Source of the DNA: Aedoeadaptatus nemausensis
Lineage (GTDB): Bacteria; Bacillota; Clostridia; Tissierellales; Peptoniphilaceae
Reading direction: 5' to 3'
NCBI RefSeq assembly: GCF_903819165.1
Contig: NZ_CAIJCS010000019.1
Coordinates: 186,001 to 250,000, forward strand
Length of the DNA stretch: 64,000 nucleotides
The stretch's first letter is position 1; each line of letters starts with the position of its first letter. The translations under genes and the position numbers were made by a program. Shown piece by piece: positions 1-8,905 of the stretch. A model generated the notes under the pieces. That model saw nothing but the letters and a program-made list of their open reading frames with translations. It was not told the origin of the DNA and did no database searches.

Positions 1-673
1 CGCCCACGGCGCCGGGAAGAGCACCGATTCCCAGCTGGAGGGTGGATCCGTCTTCTATCCGCTCCACGACAAAATCGGCGATCTTCTCGTCTACCGTTGT
101 ATAATTTCTCGCAGCGAGGGAAGCCATGGGATATCCCTCCGTTTCAATAATAAAATCTACATCCCGCAAATGGATCTCGCTTTCGCTCCTGCCTACGATC
201 CTCGGCTGATGAGGATTCACTTCCACCACTACGGTTTTCGCTACGCGGGCCTGATCTAAAAAATGGCTGGAATCCAAACCGAAATTAAAATAACCGTGAC
301 TGTCCATTTCGCTTACGGGAAGGACGAGGATATCCGTCCTTACATTTTCCCGAATATAACGGGGCATTTCACTGTAGCGAATGGGAATATGATTCGCCGT
401 TCCCCTTTCGATGGCCCGGCGCACATCGGGGGTGGCGTGCCAGCTTTGCCACTCAAAAGGCTCTCCCGCCTCTAAAAGCTTCGACGGATGGGACAAAATG
501 CCGTTTCGAATCACCACATGGCGAAAATCATTTTTTCTCGCCGCCAGGGCTTCGTCAAATTCCACGGGGAAAATAGCGGCGAAGCCCAGCTCCAAAATAT
601 CCCCGTCCTTTACGAGAGCCGCCCCTTCCTCCGCCGTTATACACTTTTTTCTATATTCTTTTTCTAAATTCAT
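1..673 (-). CDS. Acetyl-CoA hydrolase/CoA-transferase family protein (3' part beyond window)
   Basis: The visible N-terminal 224 residues align throughout with the neighbouring CoA-transferase: both share a glycine-rich start, a [21 protein letters not shown] block, [28 protein letters not shown] and GRSESEIH, and both reach the [22 protein letters not shown] nucleotide-binding loop. The family moves CoA between short-chain acids such as acetate and butyryl-CoA, or hydrolyses acetyl-CoA. The catalytic glutamate, expected just after the last visible residue, lies outside the window. The ATG at 673 is chosen because GAGGA stands about 8 bases upstream. The gene starts about 20 bases after the terminator of the upstream paralogue, so it may depend on read-through. 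Substrate unknown; family call firm. Confidence 0.85.
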   Translation of the reverse strand, partial: MNLEKEYRKKCITAEEGAALVKDGDILELGFAAIFPVEFDEALAARKNDFRHVVIRNGILSHPSKLLEAGEPFEWQSWHATPDVRRAIERGTANHIPIRYSEMPRYIRENVRTDILVLPVSEMDSHGYFNFGLDSSHFLDQARVAKTVVVEVNPHQPRIVGRSESEIHLRDVDFIIETEGYPMASLAARNYTTVDEKIADFVVERIEDGSTLQLGIGALPGAVG

Positions 674-690
674 CAAACATTCCTCACTCT

Positions 691-722
691 AATAAAAAAA
701 GCCGACGATTGTCGGCTCCTTT
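691..722 (-). terminator. Rho-independent terminator of the upstream CoA-transferase gene
   Basis: On the minus strand GCCGAC and GTCGGC pair around a four-base loop and are followed by a run of seven T. It sits just after the stop of the CoA-transferase ending at 723 and only about 20 bases before the next co-directional start codon. Confidence 0.85.
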
Positions 723-2063
723 TTATCGTTTATTGCTCTTACGCCAAATATTCATTTCTTCAGCCTCACGAATCAATTCGTCTCGGAAATCCGGGTGAGC
801 TAAGTTAATAATACCTTCCGTTCTTTCCCAGGTAGATTTGCCCTTGCAGTTGAAGATGCCGTATTCCGTACAAATATAATGAGTATTGGGCCGGGCCACC
901 GTAATGGCGGAACCGGTTTTGAAGTTCGGTAAAATTCTGGATTCCACTTCACCTTGTTTGTTCTTGAAGGTGGAGCTCAAGCAGATAATGCTCTTGCCGC
1001 CCTTGGCGAGGTATGCCCCGAGAGCGAAGTCCAGTTGGCCGCCTGCACCGGAGATGTGTTTTAAGCCCGTAGATTCGGAGGAAACTTGTCCCCAAAGGTC
1101 CACGTTCAATGCATTATTAATGGAAATAAAATTATCGATTTCCTTTACGACTTCGGCGCCATTGGTGTAATTTACAGGCGCTGCCATACATTCCGGGTTT
1201 TCGTCGACAAATTCGTAAAGCTCTTTACTTCCCGCCGCAAAGGCGTAGACTTGGCGATACTTGTCGATGGTCTTTTTAGAACCGTTGACCTTGCCCTTTT
1301 TGGACATTTCCACGAAGGCATCCACATACATTTCCGAGTGAATACCTAAATCCTTTAAATCACTGTCAGCAATTAAGGCACCTACGGCATTGGGCATGCC
1401 GCCGATACCTAATTGGAGGGTAGCGCCGTTGGGGATCTCATCGACGATAAATTCGGCGACGGCGCGGTCCACATCGCCGAAACCTGCGACGGGAATTTCG
1501 AATAAGGGCATGGAGCCCGCTTCTACGATGTAATCCACATTATCGATGTGAATTTCCGATTCACTTCTGCCGTAGCAATAGGGGAAAGCTTCGTTTACTT
1601 CTACGATGACCGTCTTCGCCTTTTCCAGAATCGCCATTTGATGGGATGTATTTAAGCCGAAGTTGAAATAGCCATGCTTATCCATGGGGGTCGTCATCAC
1701 GACGGCCACGTCGATGTCCACTTCGTCGCGATAATATTTGGGGAGTTCCGAATAGCGAAGGGGAATATAAAAAGCCCCCGGGCCCGCGTTAATCGCTCTA
1801 CGTTCCGGTCCCCCTGCGTGCCATGTATTCCAGGTAAAGTGCTTTCCTTCCGGATCCGCCTTCATAACCTCGGGCGTCTCGAATGTAAGACCGCCGTAGA
1901 ATAAAACATCGTCCAATTCATCGACACGCTTGGCAAGCTCTTTATCCACTGCCTTGCTGATGCCGGCGGCCCAGCCCATTTCCACGCGATCGCCGGATTT
2001 AACGACGGCGGCAGCTTCCTTGGCCGACACTAATTTCTCTTTATATCGTTTTGAATAATCCAT
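723..2063 (-). CDS. Butyryl-CoA:acetate-type CoA-transferase / acetyl-CoA hydrolase family
   Basis: Complete protein of 446 residues, the usual length for the family that includes 4-hydroxybutyrate CoA-transferase and butyryl-CoA:acetate CoA-transferase. It carries the glycine loop [11 protein letters not shown] and then GIHSEM, whose glutamate corresponds to the residue that forms the acyl-CoA thioester intermediate in characterised relatives. A C-terminal SGAGGQLDF block is also typical. It is a cytosolic enzyme that probably makes acetyl-CoA or short fatty acids during amino-acid or butyrate fermentation. The ATG at 2063 is preferred over an upstream one because GGAGG lies 6 bases before it. 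A paralogue follows downstream. The exact acyl substrate cannot be read from sequence. Confidence 0.88.
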   Translation of the reverse strand: MDYSKRYKEKLVSAKEAAAVVKSGDRVEMGWAAGISKAVDKELAKRVDELDDVLFYGGLTFETPEVMKADPEGKHFTWNTWHAGGPERRAINAGPGAFYIPLRYSELPKYYRDEVDIDVAVVMTTPMDKHGYFNFGLNTSHQMAILEKAKTVIVEVNEAFPYCYGRSESEIHIDNVDYIVEAGSMPLFEIPVAGFGDVDRAVAEFIVDEIPNGATLQLGIGGMPNAVGALIADSDLKDLGIHSEMYVDAFVEMSKKGKVNGSKKTIDKYRQVYAFAAGSKELYEFVDENPECMAAPVNYTNGAEVVKEIDNFISINNALNVDLWGQVSSESTGLKHISGAGGQLDFALGAYLAKGGKSIICLSSTFKNKQGEVESRILPNFKTGSAITVARPNTHYICTEYGIFNCKGKSTWERTEGIINLAHPDFRDELIREAEEMNIWRKSNKR

Positions 2064-2158
2064 AATTTCCTCCATGAATGCCATGTAGCGAGATAGTCCT
2101 ATAAAAATAATATACACGATACTGTATAAGTTTTCAATTTAATCTGTTACATTACAAT

Positions 2159-2196
2159 AAAAAAACGCCCCGACATTTTTGTCGAGACGTTTTTAA
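2159..2196 (-). terminator. Rho-independent terminator after the LRR/SLH gene
   Basis: Minus-strand hairpin with arms ACGTCTCGAC and GTCGGGGCGT followed by seven T, located just beyond the stop codon at 2202. Confidence 0.85.
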
Positions 2197-2201
2197 AATT
2201 G

Positions 2202-5200
2202 TTAGCGATTTTGATCGGCCAGACGCACCAATTGATCTAATGTGTTGGCCAGTTCCGCTCTGGAGAATTCTTTCTTTCCGTCAATTTTTCCATTGTCGTT
2301 TGCAGAGATCAGACCCAGTTCCGCCATGCGGATCACAGAATCACGACTCCAACCGCCGACATTGGATAAGTCTTCCGGATTGACAGATTTCACTTTCTCA
2401 AATTGAATTCCGTATTCCGTTAAAAGACGATCGAGAAGAGATGCAAATTCTTCATAAGTGAGTTTTTGATTGGGCTTAAAGCTTCCGTCGGGGTAACCTG
2501 CTACCAAGCCGTTGTTGCTCGCCCATTGAACGGGATCGGCAAACCAGTTCTTGGAGCTTACGTCCATAAAGTTTACGGGAGAACCGAGGGTCTTGTCCTT
2601 AGAAACAGTTCTGAAGACTTGGGTTACCATGGCTCTCGTAATGGTGGTGTTGGGTTCGAACTTGCCGTTGCCCATGCCCTTTAACACACCGCGGCTTACC
2701 ATATTGCGCATTGCGTCGCCTTCGACACCTGCGGGGATATCCGTAAGGTTCACGGGGAAATCCGCCTTGGGTACGTAAATGCTGTTGCGTACCTTTGCCT
2801 CGGGTTTTGTTTCCGAAGCTTTCGCTTTAGGAGCTTCAGCTTTATTCATAGGCGTTAAGGTGATATAACCTTTCGACTCGGGAGCGGAAGGCTTCACTTC
2901 CGGTTTCGTTTCGGGTTTTGTTTCGGGTTTAGTTTCGGGCTTCGTTTCCGGTTTGGTTTCTTCTTTTAAAACTAACTTGGAAATGGCTTTTTTAATATTG
3001 TCGATGTGACCTTCCACATAATAAGGAATGGTTTCAGCTTTTTTCAGCTCGTCCTTTCCGCCGGCAATGGCCGTTTTTAAATCTGTCGTGGATTCAGGTT
3101 TATATTTTCCGCTATTAATAAGCTCTTCAGCTTCAGCCATGAGCTTTCTTAAATCATCTCTCAAGTGACGCTTGTCATTATAGCTGACTTCAAAAATATT
3201 TTTCCGTTCGGTATTGTCTTTGGTGCTTAAAATCTCGTATCGATCCTCGAAGACTCTGACATGAATGAGCTCTGGTTCAAATTCCCATTCAAATTGCCCG
3301 TTCTTCGAAACGGTCATAGCGTAGATTCTGCCATCCTCAACGCCCTCTAATTCGAAATGAACATCGCCATTAACATCGGATGTAACGTTGCGATAAGAGC
3401 TTAAATTGGGGTTAATCTGATTGGCGGTAATTTCTACGCCCTTTGCCGGTTTCCCGGTCTTTTTGTCGATGGTCTTGAAATTGACGGATATAGCCTTTTC
3501 CCCTTGCGAACGCTTATCTTCCGCCGTCACAATCATACCGTCCACATAATCGGAAGCTTTATGAGAACCTACAGACCTAATCTTTCCATCTTCATCGGTC
3601 AGAATATCAAACTGATCCGGGTTGAAGCGATATTCTTTCGATCCGAAGATAACCTCATATTTCGCATTCTTATCTAAATTCTTCAACGTAATCATACCGT
3701 TGCTGTCAGTTTTCGGTTGATCAACAATAGAAGGAATGCCATAGCTATCCCATTTATTCAATCTAATTTTAATGCCTTCTTTCGGCTGGCCCTTGTAGAG
3801 CACTTTAATTTTAAGTTCCGAAAGAGCTTTAGATGTTTCCGGTTCCGACGGCGTCGTATGGGTGCGGTCTTTTAATTTTAAAGCCATACCATTATCAGCT
3901 GAAACGGCTTCGTCTTTAGTTTTTAAAAAGTGAACACCTACGTTCCCTTTGTCTTCTACAATTTTTGCAAAAGGTGTTACGAGTTCCAAGTTCTCATTGT
4001 TTTTAATGCGAAGGGTATAGGTCTTTCCTACTTCATATTTTCTAAGAAGACCCATAGAGTTTTCAAGCGTAATAGTATCAAGTACTTTATCGCCATCTAA
4101 GACTTCGATATCAACCGGAGAATTTAAAATATCATTCTCTTTTGAAACCATAAATAGCAAAGGATTTTGAGGTGCTTCCGGCTCAGTCACTTTATCTTTT
4201 ACTTTGATAAAAATATTATCGCCCGTTAATTCTTCATCCTCTTTTTGTAAGAAATGAACGCCTGGGTTTCCTCCGACTTCCACAACTTTTGCGATCGGAG
4301 TAACGAGTTCGTATTCGTCACTTCCCTTGATGCGTAGCTTATAGGTCTTCCCGACTTCATAATCGTTGAGTGAACCTACGCCGCTTTCAAATGAAACTGT
4401 ATCAACAACTCGGTCTCCATCTAATAACTCTATTTCGAATGTCGGTAGAATAGGCTCCTCACCTTTGACGACCATAATTTGTAACGGTTCTTTTGCTTCT
4501 TCTTTTGGGACAACTTTGATATTAATCACTACGAATTTTTTAGAACTGTCGGAAAAAGTAATCTTTACCTGCTGTTGCGTGGTCCCTTCCTTGGACATAT
4601 CGGCATTTTTCAATCCATTTTGAATTTCAACCGTTGCGTCACTTGGCAAATTTTTAATCGCAGGCTTTAATAAATCTGCTGTTAGCTCCGTTCCAACCTC
4701 AAGCTCAATCGTTTGAAGTTGCGGAACAAATTTATCAGATTCAGTTTTGATAACTTGATCATTTTTTCCATTAACATTATTTACGTGGTCAACAGGTGAA
4801 AAATCTTCAATTGCGTTATTGTTCAGAAAAACCGTTCCTAAATCCTTCATGTTTTTTAGAATCGAAATATCCGAAATATCATGTCCTGTCGCGTGAAATT
4901 CTTTTAACTTCGTCAGGTTCTTCAGCGGTTCAATCGAGGTGATCTTCTCGGGAACAAACCCATTCATATAATTAGCCGCTTTATTATTGATATTGAGCAC
5001 TTCCAGATTCACTAACTTGCTAAAATATTTAGCGCTATCGGGCTTAAAATTATTTTTATCTAAGTTTAAATACTTAAGATCGGTCAGATCGCTCAAAGGT
5101 GAAAAATCTGAAATCTCGCAGGAATCGGCATCTAAAAAGTAAAGCTTCTTATAATTTTTAAGTGCGTCGATATTCTTTACTTTCACCATGCGAATATGGA

Positions 5201-5702
5201 GTTCTTCCACATTGACCAGTTTATCTAAAAAACTGAAATCTTGTACTTTTTCGTTGCCGGTAATATTGATGTAGCGAATCTTTGTTAAATTTGCTAATGG
5301 TGAAAGATCTTCTATCGGCTGATAGGGCAATGAAACATATTGGAGATTTTCCGCATACTCCATTCCCTTGATTGATTTACATTTATGAAAATCTTCTCCG
5401 GGATTGTGCGGCAAACATTTTTCCGGACTTAAAGTGACGACGTGTTTCAGCATCTCCTTCGTCACCGGTAGATTGGCTTCACGCTTATAGGACGCGTTGA
5501 TCGCTTCTTGAAGCACGGGATCTTCAATTACATTATCTCCGGAAAAAAGCGTGTCGCTATTGTTCTTAATATACTCTTCGTCAATGTCCAGTATATTGGG
5601 GATCTCCATTTGCCAAGCGTTGTTATCGCCTTGGGCAAATGCGTAGGGTACATTGGCAAATAGCATAGTAAATGCCAATAACATTGCTAATAATTTCTTC
5701 AT
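2202..5702 (-). CDS. Secreted LRR surface protein with three C-terminal S-layer homology domains
   Basis: 1166 residues. A signal peptide (Lys-Lys, hydrophobic core, AFA-Q cleavage near residue 23) leads to an internalin-like leucine-rich repeat region at roughly 105-310. Then come two tandem ~100-residue modules sharing DGDRVVDT/DGDKVLDT, YEVGKTY, LRIK and GVHFL, and two prealbumin/Cna-B-like beta modules. A helical stretch is followed by a KPET repeat spacer near residue 925. Three SLH domains at about 985-1160 (with FPVNL, NFMDV and NGLVAGYPDGSFKP) would anchor the protein to cell-wall polymer. The start has AGGAGGAGAG directly upstream. Likely a cell-surface adhesin or S-layer-associated protein; ligand unknown. 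The modular repeats suggest recombination-driven growth. Confidence 0.88.
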   Translation of the reverse strand: MKKLLAMLLAFTMLFANVPYAFAQGDNNAWQMEIPNILDIDEEYIKNNSDTLFSGDNVIEDPVLQEAINASYKREANLPVTKEMLKHVVTLSPEKCLPHNPGEDFHKCKSIKGMEYAENLQYVSLPYQPIEDLSPLANLTKIRYINITGNEKVQDFSFLDKLVNVEELHIRMVKVKNIDALKNYKKLYFLDADSCEISDFSPLSDLTDLKYLNLDKNNFKPDSAKYFSKLVNLEVLNINNKAANYMNGFVPEKITSIEPLKNLTKLKEFHATGHDISDISILKNMKDLGTVFLNNNAIEDFSPVDHVNNVNGKNDQVIKTESDKFVPQLQTIELEVGTELTADLLKPAIKNLPSDATVEIQNGLKNADMSKEGTTQQQVKITFSDSSKKFVVINIKVVPKEEAKEPLQIMVVKGEEPILPTFEIELLDGDRVVDTVSFESGVGSLNDYEVGKTYKLRIKGSDEYELVTPIAKVVEVGGNPGVHFLQKEDEELTGDNIFIKVKDKVTEPEAPQNPLLFMVSKENDILNSPVDIEVLDGDKVLDTITLENSMGLLRKYEVGKTYTLRIKNNENLELVTPFAKIVEDKGNVGVHFLKTKDEAVSADNGMALKLKDRTHTTPSEPETSKALSELKIKVLYKGQPKEGIKIRLNKWDSYGIPSIVDQPKTDSNGMITLKNLDKNAKYEVIFGSKEYRFNPDQFDILTDEDGKIRSVGSHKASDYVDGMIVTAEDKRSQGEKAISVNFKTIDKKTGKPAKGVEITANQINPNLSSYRNVTSDVNGDVHFELEGVEDGRIYAMTVSKNGQFEWEFEPELIHVRVFEDRYEILSTKDNTERKNIFEVSYNDKRHLRDDLRKLMAEAEELINSGKYKPESTTDLKTAIAGGKDELKKAETIPYYVEGHIDNIKKAISKLVLKEETKPETKPETKPETKPETKPEVKPSAPESKGYITLTPMNKAEAPKAKASETKPEAKVRNSIYVPKADFPVNLTDIPAGVEGDAMRNMVSRGVLKGMGNGKFEPNTTITRAMVTQVFRTVSKDKTLGSPVNFMDVSSKNWFADPVQWASNNGLVAGYPDGSFKPNQKLTYEEFASLLDRLLTEYGIQFEKVKSVNPEDLSNVGGWSRDSVIRMAELGLISANDNGKIDGKKEFSRAELANTLDQLVRLADQNR

Positions 5703-5767
5703 CTCTCCTCCTAAAATATCTTTTTTGTTTTACCTTTGATATTTTAATTGATGAAATATAAATAACA

Positions 5768-5795
5768 CCAATAGGAATTTGCAAATTTCTATTGG
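5768..5795. promoter_or_regulatory. 28-base near-perfect palindrome upstream of the surface-protein gene
   Basis: CCAATAGGAATTTGC meets AAATTTCTATTGG, giving an inverted repeat with one internal mismatch about 65 bases upstream of the start codon. A TATAGA-like -10 element sits just upstream on the minus strand, so the palindrome would lie at or just after the transcription start. No T-run follows, so it is not a terminator. It could be a repressor operator or a 5'-UTR stem. Confidence 0.5.
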
Positions 5796-5918
5796 AATTT
5801 TCTATACCACAGTCTTTTCTGTCGTTTATTATGGTTTTATATATAAGCTTTTCTTTGTTTAATATTTTTCTTTCATCCCTTCGTCGTGCTGATGTATTTT
5901 TACTGAAGTTGAAAATAA

Positions 5919-5945
5919 TAAAAGGACGCTCTATGCGTCCTTTTA
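5919..5945 (-). terminator. Rho-independent terminator overlapping the nitrilase-family stop codon
   Basis: The minus-strand hairpin AAAGGACGC/GCGTCCTTTT begins inside the stop codon region of the gene ending at 5943 and runs into a T-rich tail. Confidence 0.8.
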
Positions 5946-6734
5946 AAATCCGTATTCACGATATAAATCTTTTCTTCTATCTTTTAAAAAGTGTTGCCAC
6001 TTCCGGGCCTCATTCAATGTTTCTTTTTCCACTTTTCCCGTAAACACCCCGGGCTCGCTCTCCGCCTTCAGTATAAAATCGCCGTAAGGTCCCACGATGG
6101 AGGTGCCGCCGCTTCTGTAATTCCCCTCGTCGTCGGACTTACAGAGGCCGGCGCTCGCGACGAAGCATTGATTTTCCAGGGCCCTTGCCTTTTGTACCAT
6201 CTCCAAGTGGTGCATCCACTTGCTGGGCCAGGCGAAGGGAGCGAACATAATATCCACCCCTTGTATGGCGTAGCAGCGAATCCATTCGGGAAAGTCCATA
6301 TCGTAGCAAATAGCCACGCCGCAGGAAATGCCGTCCAGTATAAAGAGACCGATAGAGTCGCCGGCGGCGTAATAATTTTTCTCCTGATCCTGATAGAGGT
6401 GAACCTTGTCGTAAACGTGGATCTCTTCTCCACGGCGGTTAAAGACTCGAGAGGTGTTGTAGAGTTTTCCCTCTCGCTCTTCGATAACGCTTCCGCCGAC
6501 GATGTTCACTTGATGTTTTTTCGCCAGGCGGCTCAATAATCGTTTCGCCTCTTCCCCGTTTTTATCTGCTTGGGCTCGATGGGTGTCCGGATGACCGAAG
6601 GCGTTCCACTTTTCCGGCAAGAGGATGGTGTCGGGATTTTCTTTTGCGGCTTCCTCGATCATTTTTTCTACATAGCCATAGGGATCTCCCTGGGCGGCCA
6701 AGCGAGCGTCTAATTGTATGCAACTTATTTTCAT
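5943..6734 (-). CDS. Carbon-nitrogen hydrolase (nitrilase superfamily)
   Basis: About 263 residues, normal for a single-domain nitrilase-superfamily amidase. The Glu-Lys-Cys catalytic triad is visible: Glu in LLPEKW near residue 40, Lys in YDKVHLY near 110, and Cys in AICYDMDFPEW near 145. The closest well-known relatives by these motifs are omega-amidases (NIT2/YafV), which hydrolyse alpha-ketoglutaramate-type amides, but the substrate is not proven. Cytosolic. Two adjacent ATG codons are possible; the second at 6734 has the better spacing to GGGAG. The lysS terminator lies about 30 bases upstream, leaving little room for a separate promoter. Confidence 0.85.
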   Translation of the reverse strand: MKISCIQLDARLAAQGDPYGYVEKMIEEAAKENPDTILLPEKWNAFGHPDTHRAQADKNGEEAKRLLSRLAKKHQVNIVGGSVIEEREGKLYNTSRVFNRRGEEIHVYDKVHLYQDQEKNYYAAGDSIGLFILDGISCGVAICYDMDFPEWIRCYAIQGVDIMFAPFAWPSKWMHHLEMVQKARALENQCFVASAGLCKSDDEGNYRSGGTSIVGPYGDFILKAESEPGVFTGKVEKETLNEARKWQHFLKDRRKDLYREYGF

Positions 6735-6763
6735 CATGCTCTCCCTTTTTTATTTAGGTAATA

Positions 6764-6789
6764 AAAAAGACCCGCTCGGGTCTTTTTCT
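6764..6789 (-). terminator. Rho-independent terminator of greA-lysS
   Basis: Minus strand: AAAGACCCG, short loop, CGGGTCTTTTTT, immediately after the lysS stop. Confidence 0.85.
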
Positions 6790-8294
6790 TATTCTTCGTC
6801 GTCTTCCCAGCTTTCTTCTTCTCCCTCGCCGAGGGGTTTCATGGTGGGGAAGAACAGGACGTCGCGAATGCTCGATTGATCGGTTAAGAGCATAATCATT
6901 CGATCCACGCCGATGCCGAGACCGCCTGTGGGCGGCAAGCCTACTTCGATGGCGTTAATAAAGTCGTGATCCATGGGGTGGGCTTCGTCGTCGCCTTTTT
7001 CCTGATCTTTAACCTGCTCTTCAAAGCGTTCTCGTTGATCGATGGGGTCGTTCAACTCGCTGAAGGCGTTGGCAAATTCCCAAGTATTGATAAAGGCTTC
7101 GAAGCGGCGGGTAATGCGAGGATCTTCGGGATCTCTCTTCGCCAAGGGGCTCACTTCTACCGGGTGGCCTGTGACGAAGGTCGGTTGCACGAGTTTTTCT
7201 TCGCAGAATTCTTCAAACATTTCGCTGATTACGTGTCCGCGAGTCCAGAAGGGTTGTACATCCAAACCCTTTTCTTTCGCAAGCTCTAAGGCTTCTTCGT
7301 CGGTTTCGATACCGGAAAAATCGATGCCCGCATATTCTTTTACGGCATCTTCCATGCTGATCCGCTTCCAAGGCGGCGTCAAGTCGATTTCCGTACCTTG
7401 GTATTCGATAACGGGGGATCCCAATACTTTTTCGGCGGCATAAGCAAACATGTTTTCCGTGATGACCATCATCTCGTCCATGTCCACATAGGCTTGGTAA
7501 AGCTCGATATTGGTGAACTCGGGATTATGGCGGGAATCCATCCCCTCGTTTCTGAACATTTTACCCATTTCGTAAACTTTGTCGAAGCCACCGACGATCA
7601 GGCGCTTCAGGTAAAGTTCGTTGGCGATGCGCATTTGAAGATCGATATCCAGGGCATTGTGATGGGTTAAGAACGGTCTCGCGTTGGCGCCCCCTGCCAC
7701 ATTGCCGAGGATCGGGGTTTCCACTTCCAGGAAGCCCTTATTATCTAAAAATTCGCGAATGGATCTAATAATGGCACTGCGTTTAAAGAAGGTATCCTTT
7801 ACGTCGGGATCGACGATAAGGTCCACGTAGCGTTGACGATATCTCAGGTCCATATCCTTCAAGCCGTGGAATTTTTCCGGAAGTACTTGAATGCTCTTGG
7901 ATAAAAGTTCCACTTCTTGAGCTTCTACGGAAATAGCGCCGGCTTCCGTGCGAATAACCTTGCCTCTAACGCCCAGGAAGTCGCCTACGTCGGTACCTTT
8001 TACAACCTCGTAGTTTTCTTCCATAATGTTTTTCTTGGCGAAGATTTGCACTTGTCCGTAAGTGTCTTGTAAATCTAAGAAGGCGATCTTTCCGTGGCGA
8101 CGCTTGCTCATAATGCGGCCGGCGACGGAAACTTCCTTACCTTCCATTTCGTCGAAATTGTCTACGATTTCATTGGTGTAGGTATCGACATCGTATTTTT
8201 CCGCGCGGTAAGGGCTGTTGCCTTCGTCGATCAAGCCTTGAACTTTTTCGAGTTTTCTCTGTCTTACTTCACTGCTCTTTTGGCCTTTTGCCAT
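6789..8294 (-). CDS. lysS: Lysyl-tRNA synthetase (class II)
   Basis: About 501 residues, standard for bacterial LysRS. An N-terminal OB-fold anticodon-binding domain (about 55-150, [19 protein letters not shown]) is followed by the class II catalytic core: motif 2 as [14 protein letters not shown] near residue 245 and motif 3 as [12 protein letters not shown] near 460. It charges tRNA-Lys in the cytosol. The start is set at 8294 rather than the ATG two codons upstream, because GGAGG abuts the first ATG and lies 6 bases from the second. It follows greA by 17 bases and is co-transcribed with it. The acidic C-terminal tail ([12 protein letters not shown]) is unremarkable. Confidence 0.96.
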   Translation of the reverse strand: MAKGQKSSEVRQRKLEKVQGLIDEGNSPYRAEKYDVDTYTNEIVDNFDEMEGKEVSVAGRIMSKRRHGKIAFLDLQDTYGQVQIFAKKNIMEENYEVVKGTDVGDFLGVRGKVIRTEAGAISVEAQEVELLSKSIQVLPEKFHGLKDMDLRYRQRYVDLIVDPDVKDTFFKRSAIIRSIREFLDNKGFLEVETPILGNVAGGANARPFLTHHNALDIDLQMRIANELYLKRLIVGGFDKVYEMGKMFRNEGMDSRHNPEFTNIELYQAYVDMDEMMVITENMFAYAAEKVLGSPVIEYQGTEIDLTPPWKRISMEDAVKEYAGIDFSGIETDEEALELAKEKGLDVQPFWTRGHVISEMFEEFCEEKLVQPTFVTGHPVEVSPLAKRDPEDPRITRRFEAFINTWEFANAFSELNDPIDQRERFEEQVKDQEKGDDEAHPMDHDFINAIEVGLPPTGGLGIGVDRMIMLLTDQSSIRDVLFFPTMKPLGEGEEESWEDDEE

Positions 8295-8311
8295 TGTCAT
8301 CCTCCTGACTT

Positions 8312-8797
8312 TTATTGGATCGAAATCTTCTTAACTTTCAGTCGAACTTTTCCTTGAGGTACGTCGATTTCGGCGATTTCATCCACTCCCTTGCCCATAA
8401 GACCTGCGCCGATGGGGCTTTCGTTGGAAATTTTGCCTTCCAAGGGATCGGCTTCGGCACTCCCCACGATGCTATAGGTATCTTCGTCGCCGCTATCTAA
8501 ATCTTCTACATCTACTGTAGAGCCGACATTGACTATTTGATCGTTTAATTCGTTGCCCTTAATGACTTTCGCATTGCGCGCCATGTACTCGAGTTTTGCG
8601 ATGCGCTCTTCCACTTGGGCCTGTTCGTTTTTCGCTTCGTCGTATTCGGAGTTTTCCGATAAGTCGCCGTAGCCTAAGGCCACTTTGATTTGCTCCGCCA
8701 CTTCTTTTCGACGGACGGTTTTTAACTGCTCGATCTCGTCCTCGATTTTTTGTAAACCCTCTTCTGTAATTAATACTTCATTATTATTTTCCGGCAT
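8312..8797 (-). CDS. greA: Transcription elongation factor GreA
   Basis: 161 residues, matching GreA. The N-terminal coiled coil carries the acidic tip [17 protein letters not shown], whose Asp and Glu enter the RNA polymerase secondary channel and promote cleavage of backtracked RNA. The C-terminal globular domain shows [10 protein letters not shown] and the typical ending of basic and hydrophobic residues. GGGAG lies about 8 bases before the ATG. It is the first gene of a greA-lysS operon driven by a consensus promoter at 8875-8903, and the leader contains the terminator hairpin of the upstream dusB operon. Confidence 0.95.
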   Translation of the reverse strand: MPENNNEVLITEEGLQKIEDEIEQLKTVRRKEVAEQIKVALGYGDLSENSEYDEAKNEQAQVEERIAKLEYMARNAKVIKGNELNDQIVNVGSTVDVEDLDSGDEDTYSIVGSAEADPLEGKISNESPIGAGLMGKGVDEIAEIDVPQGKVRLKVKKISIQ

Positions 8798-8836
8798 AAT
8801 GTCACTCCCTAAATTTGGTTTTTTCTTATTTATTAA

Positions 8837-8858
8837 GAAAGGACCCGCATCGGGTCCG
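8837..8858 (-). terminator. Terminator of the dusB operon, lying inside the greA leader
   Basis: Minus-strand hairpin GGACCCG-ATG-CGGGTCC followed by TTTCTT. It is about 10-25 bases downstream of the start expected from the greA promoter, so it can act both as the dusB terminator and as a barrier in the greA leader. Confidence 0.7.
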
Positions 8859-8874
8859 CATAATCATTCGCCCT

Positions 8875-8903
8875 ATTATATAAAAAATCCCATTCTATGT
8901 CAA
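8875..8903 (-). promoter_or_regulatory. Consensus sigma-A promoter for greA-lysS
   Basis: On the minus strand TTGACA (8898-8903), a 17-base spacer and TATAAT (8875-8880): a perfect match to the vegetative consensus. The -35 box lies just beyond the dusB stop codon at 8906. Confidence 0.9.
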
Positions 8904-8905
8904 TT

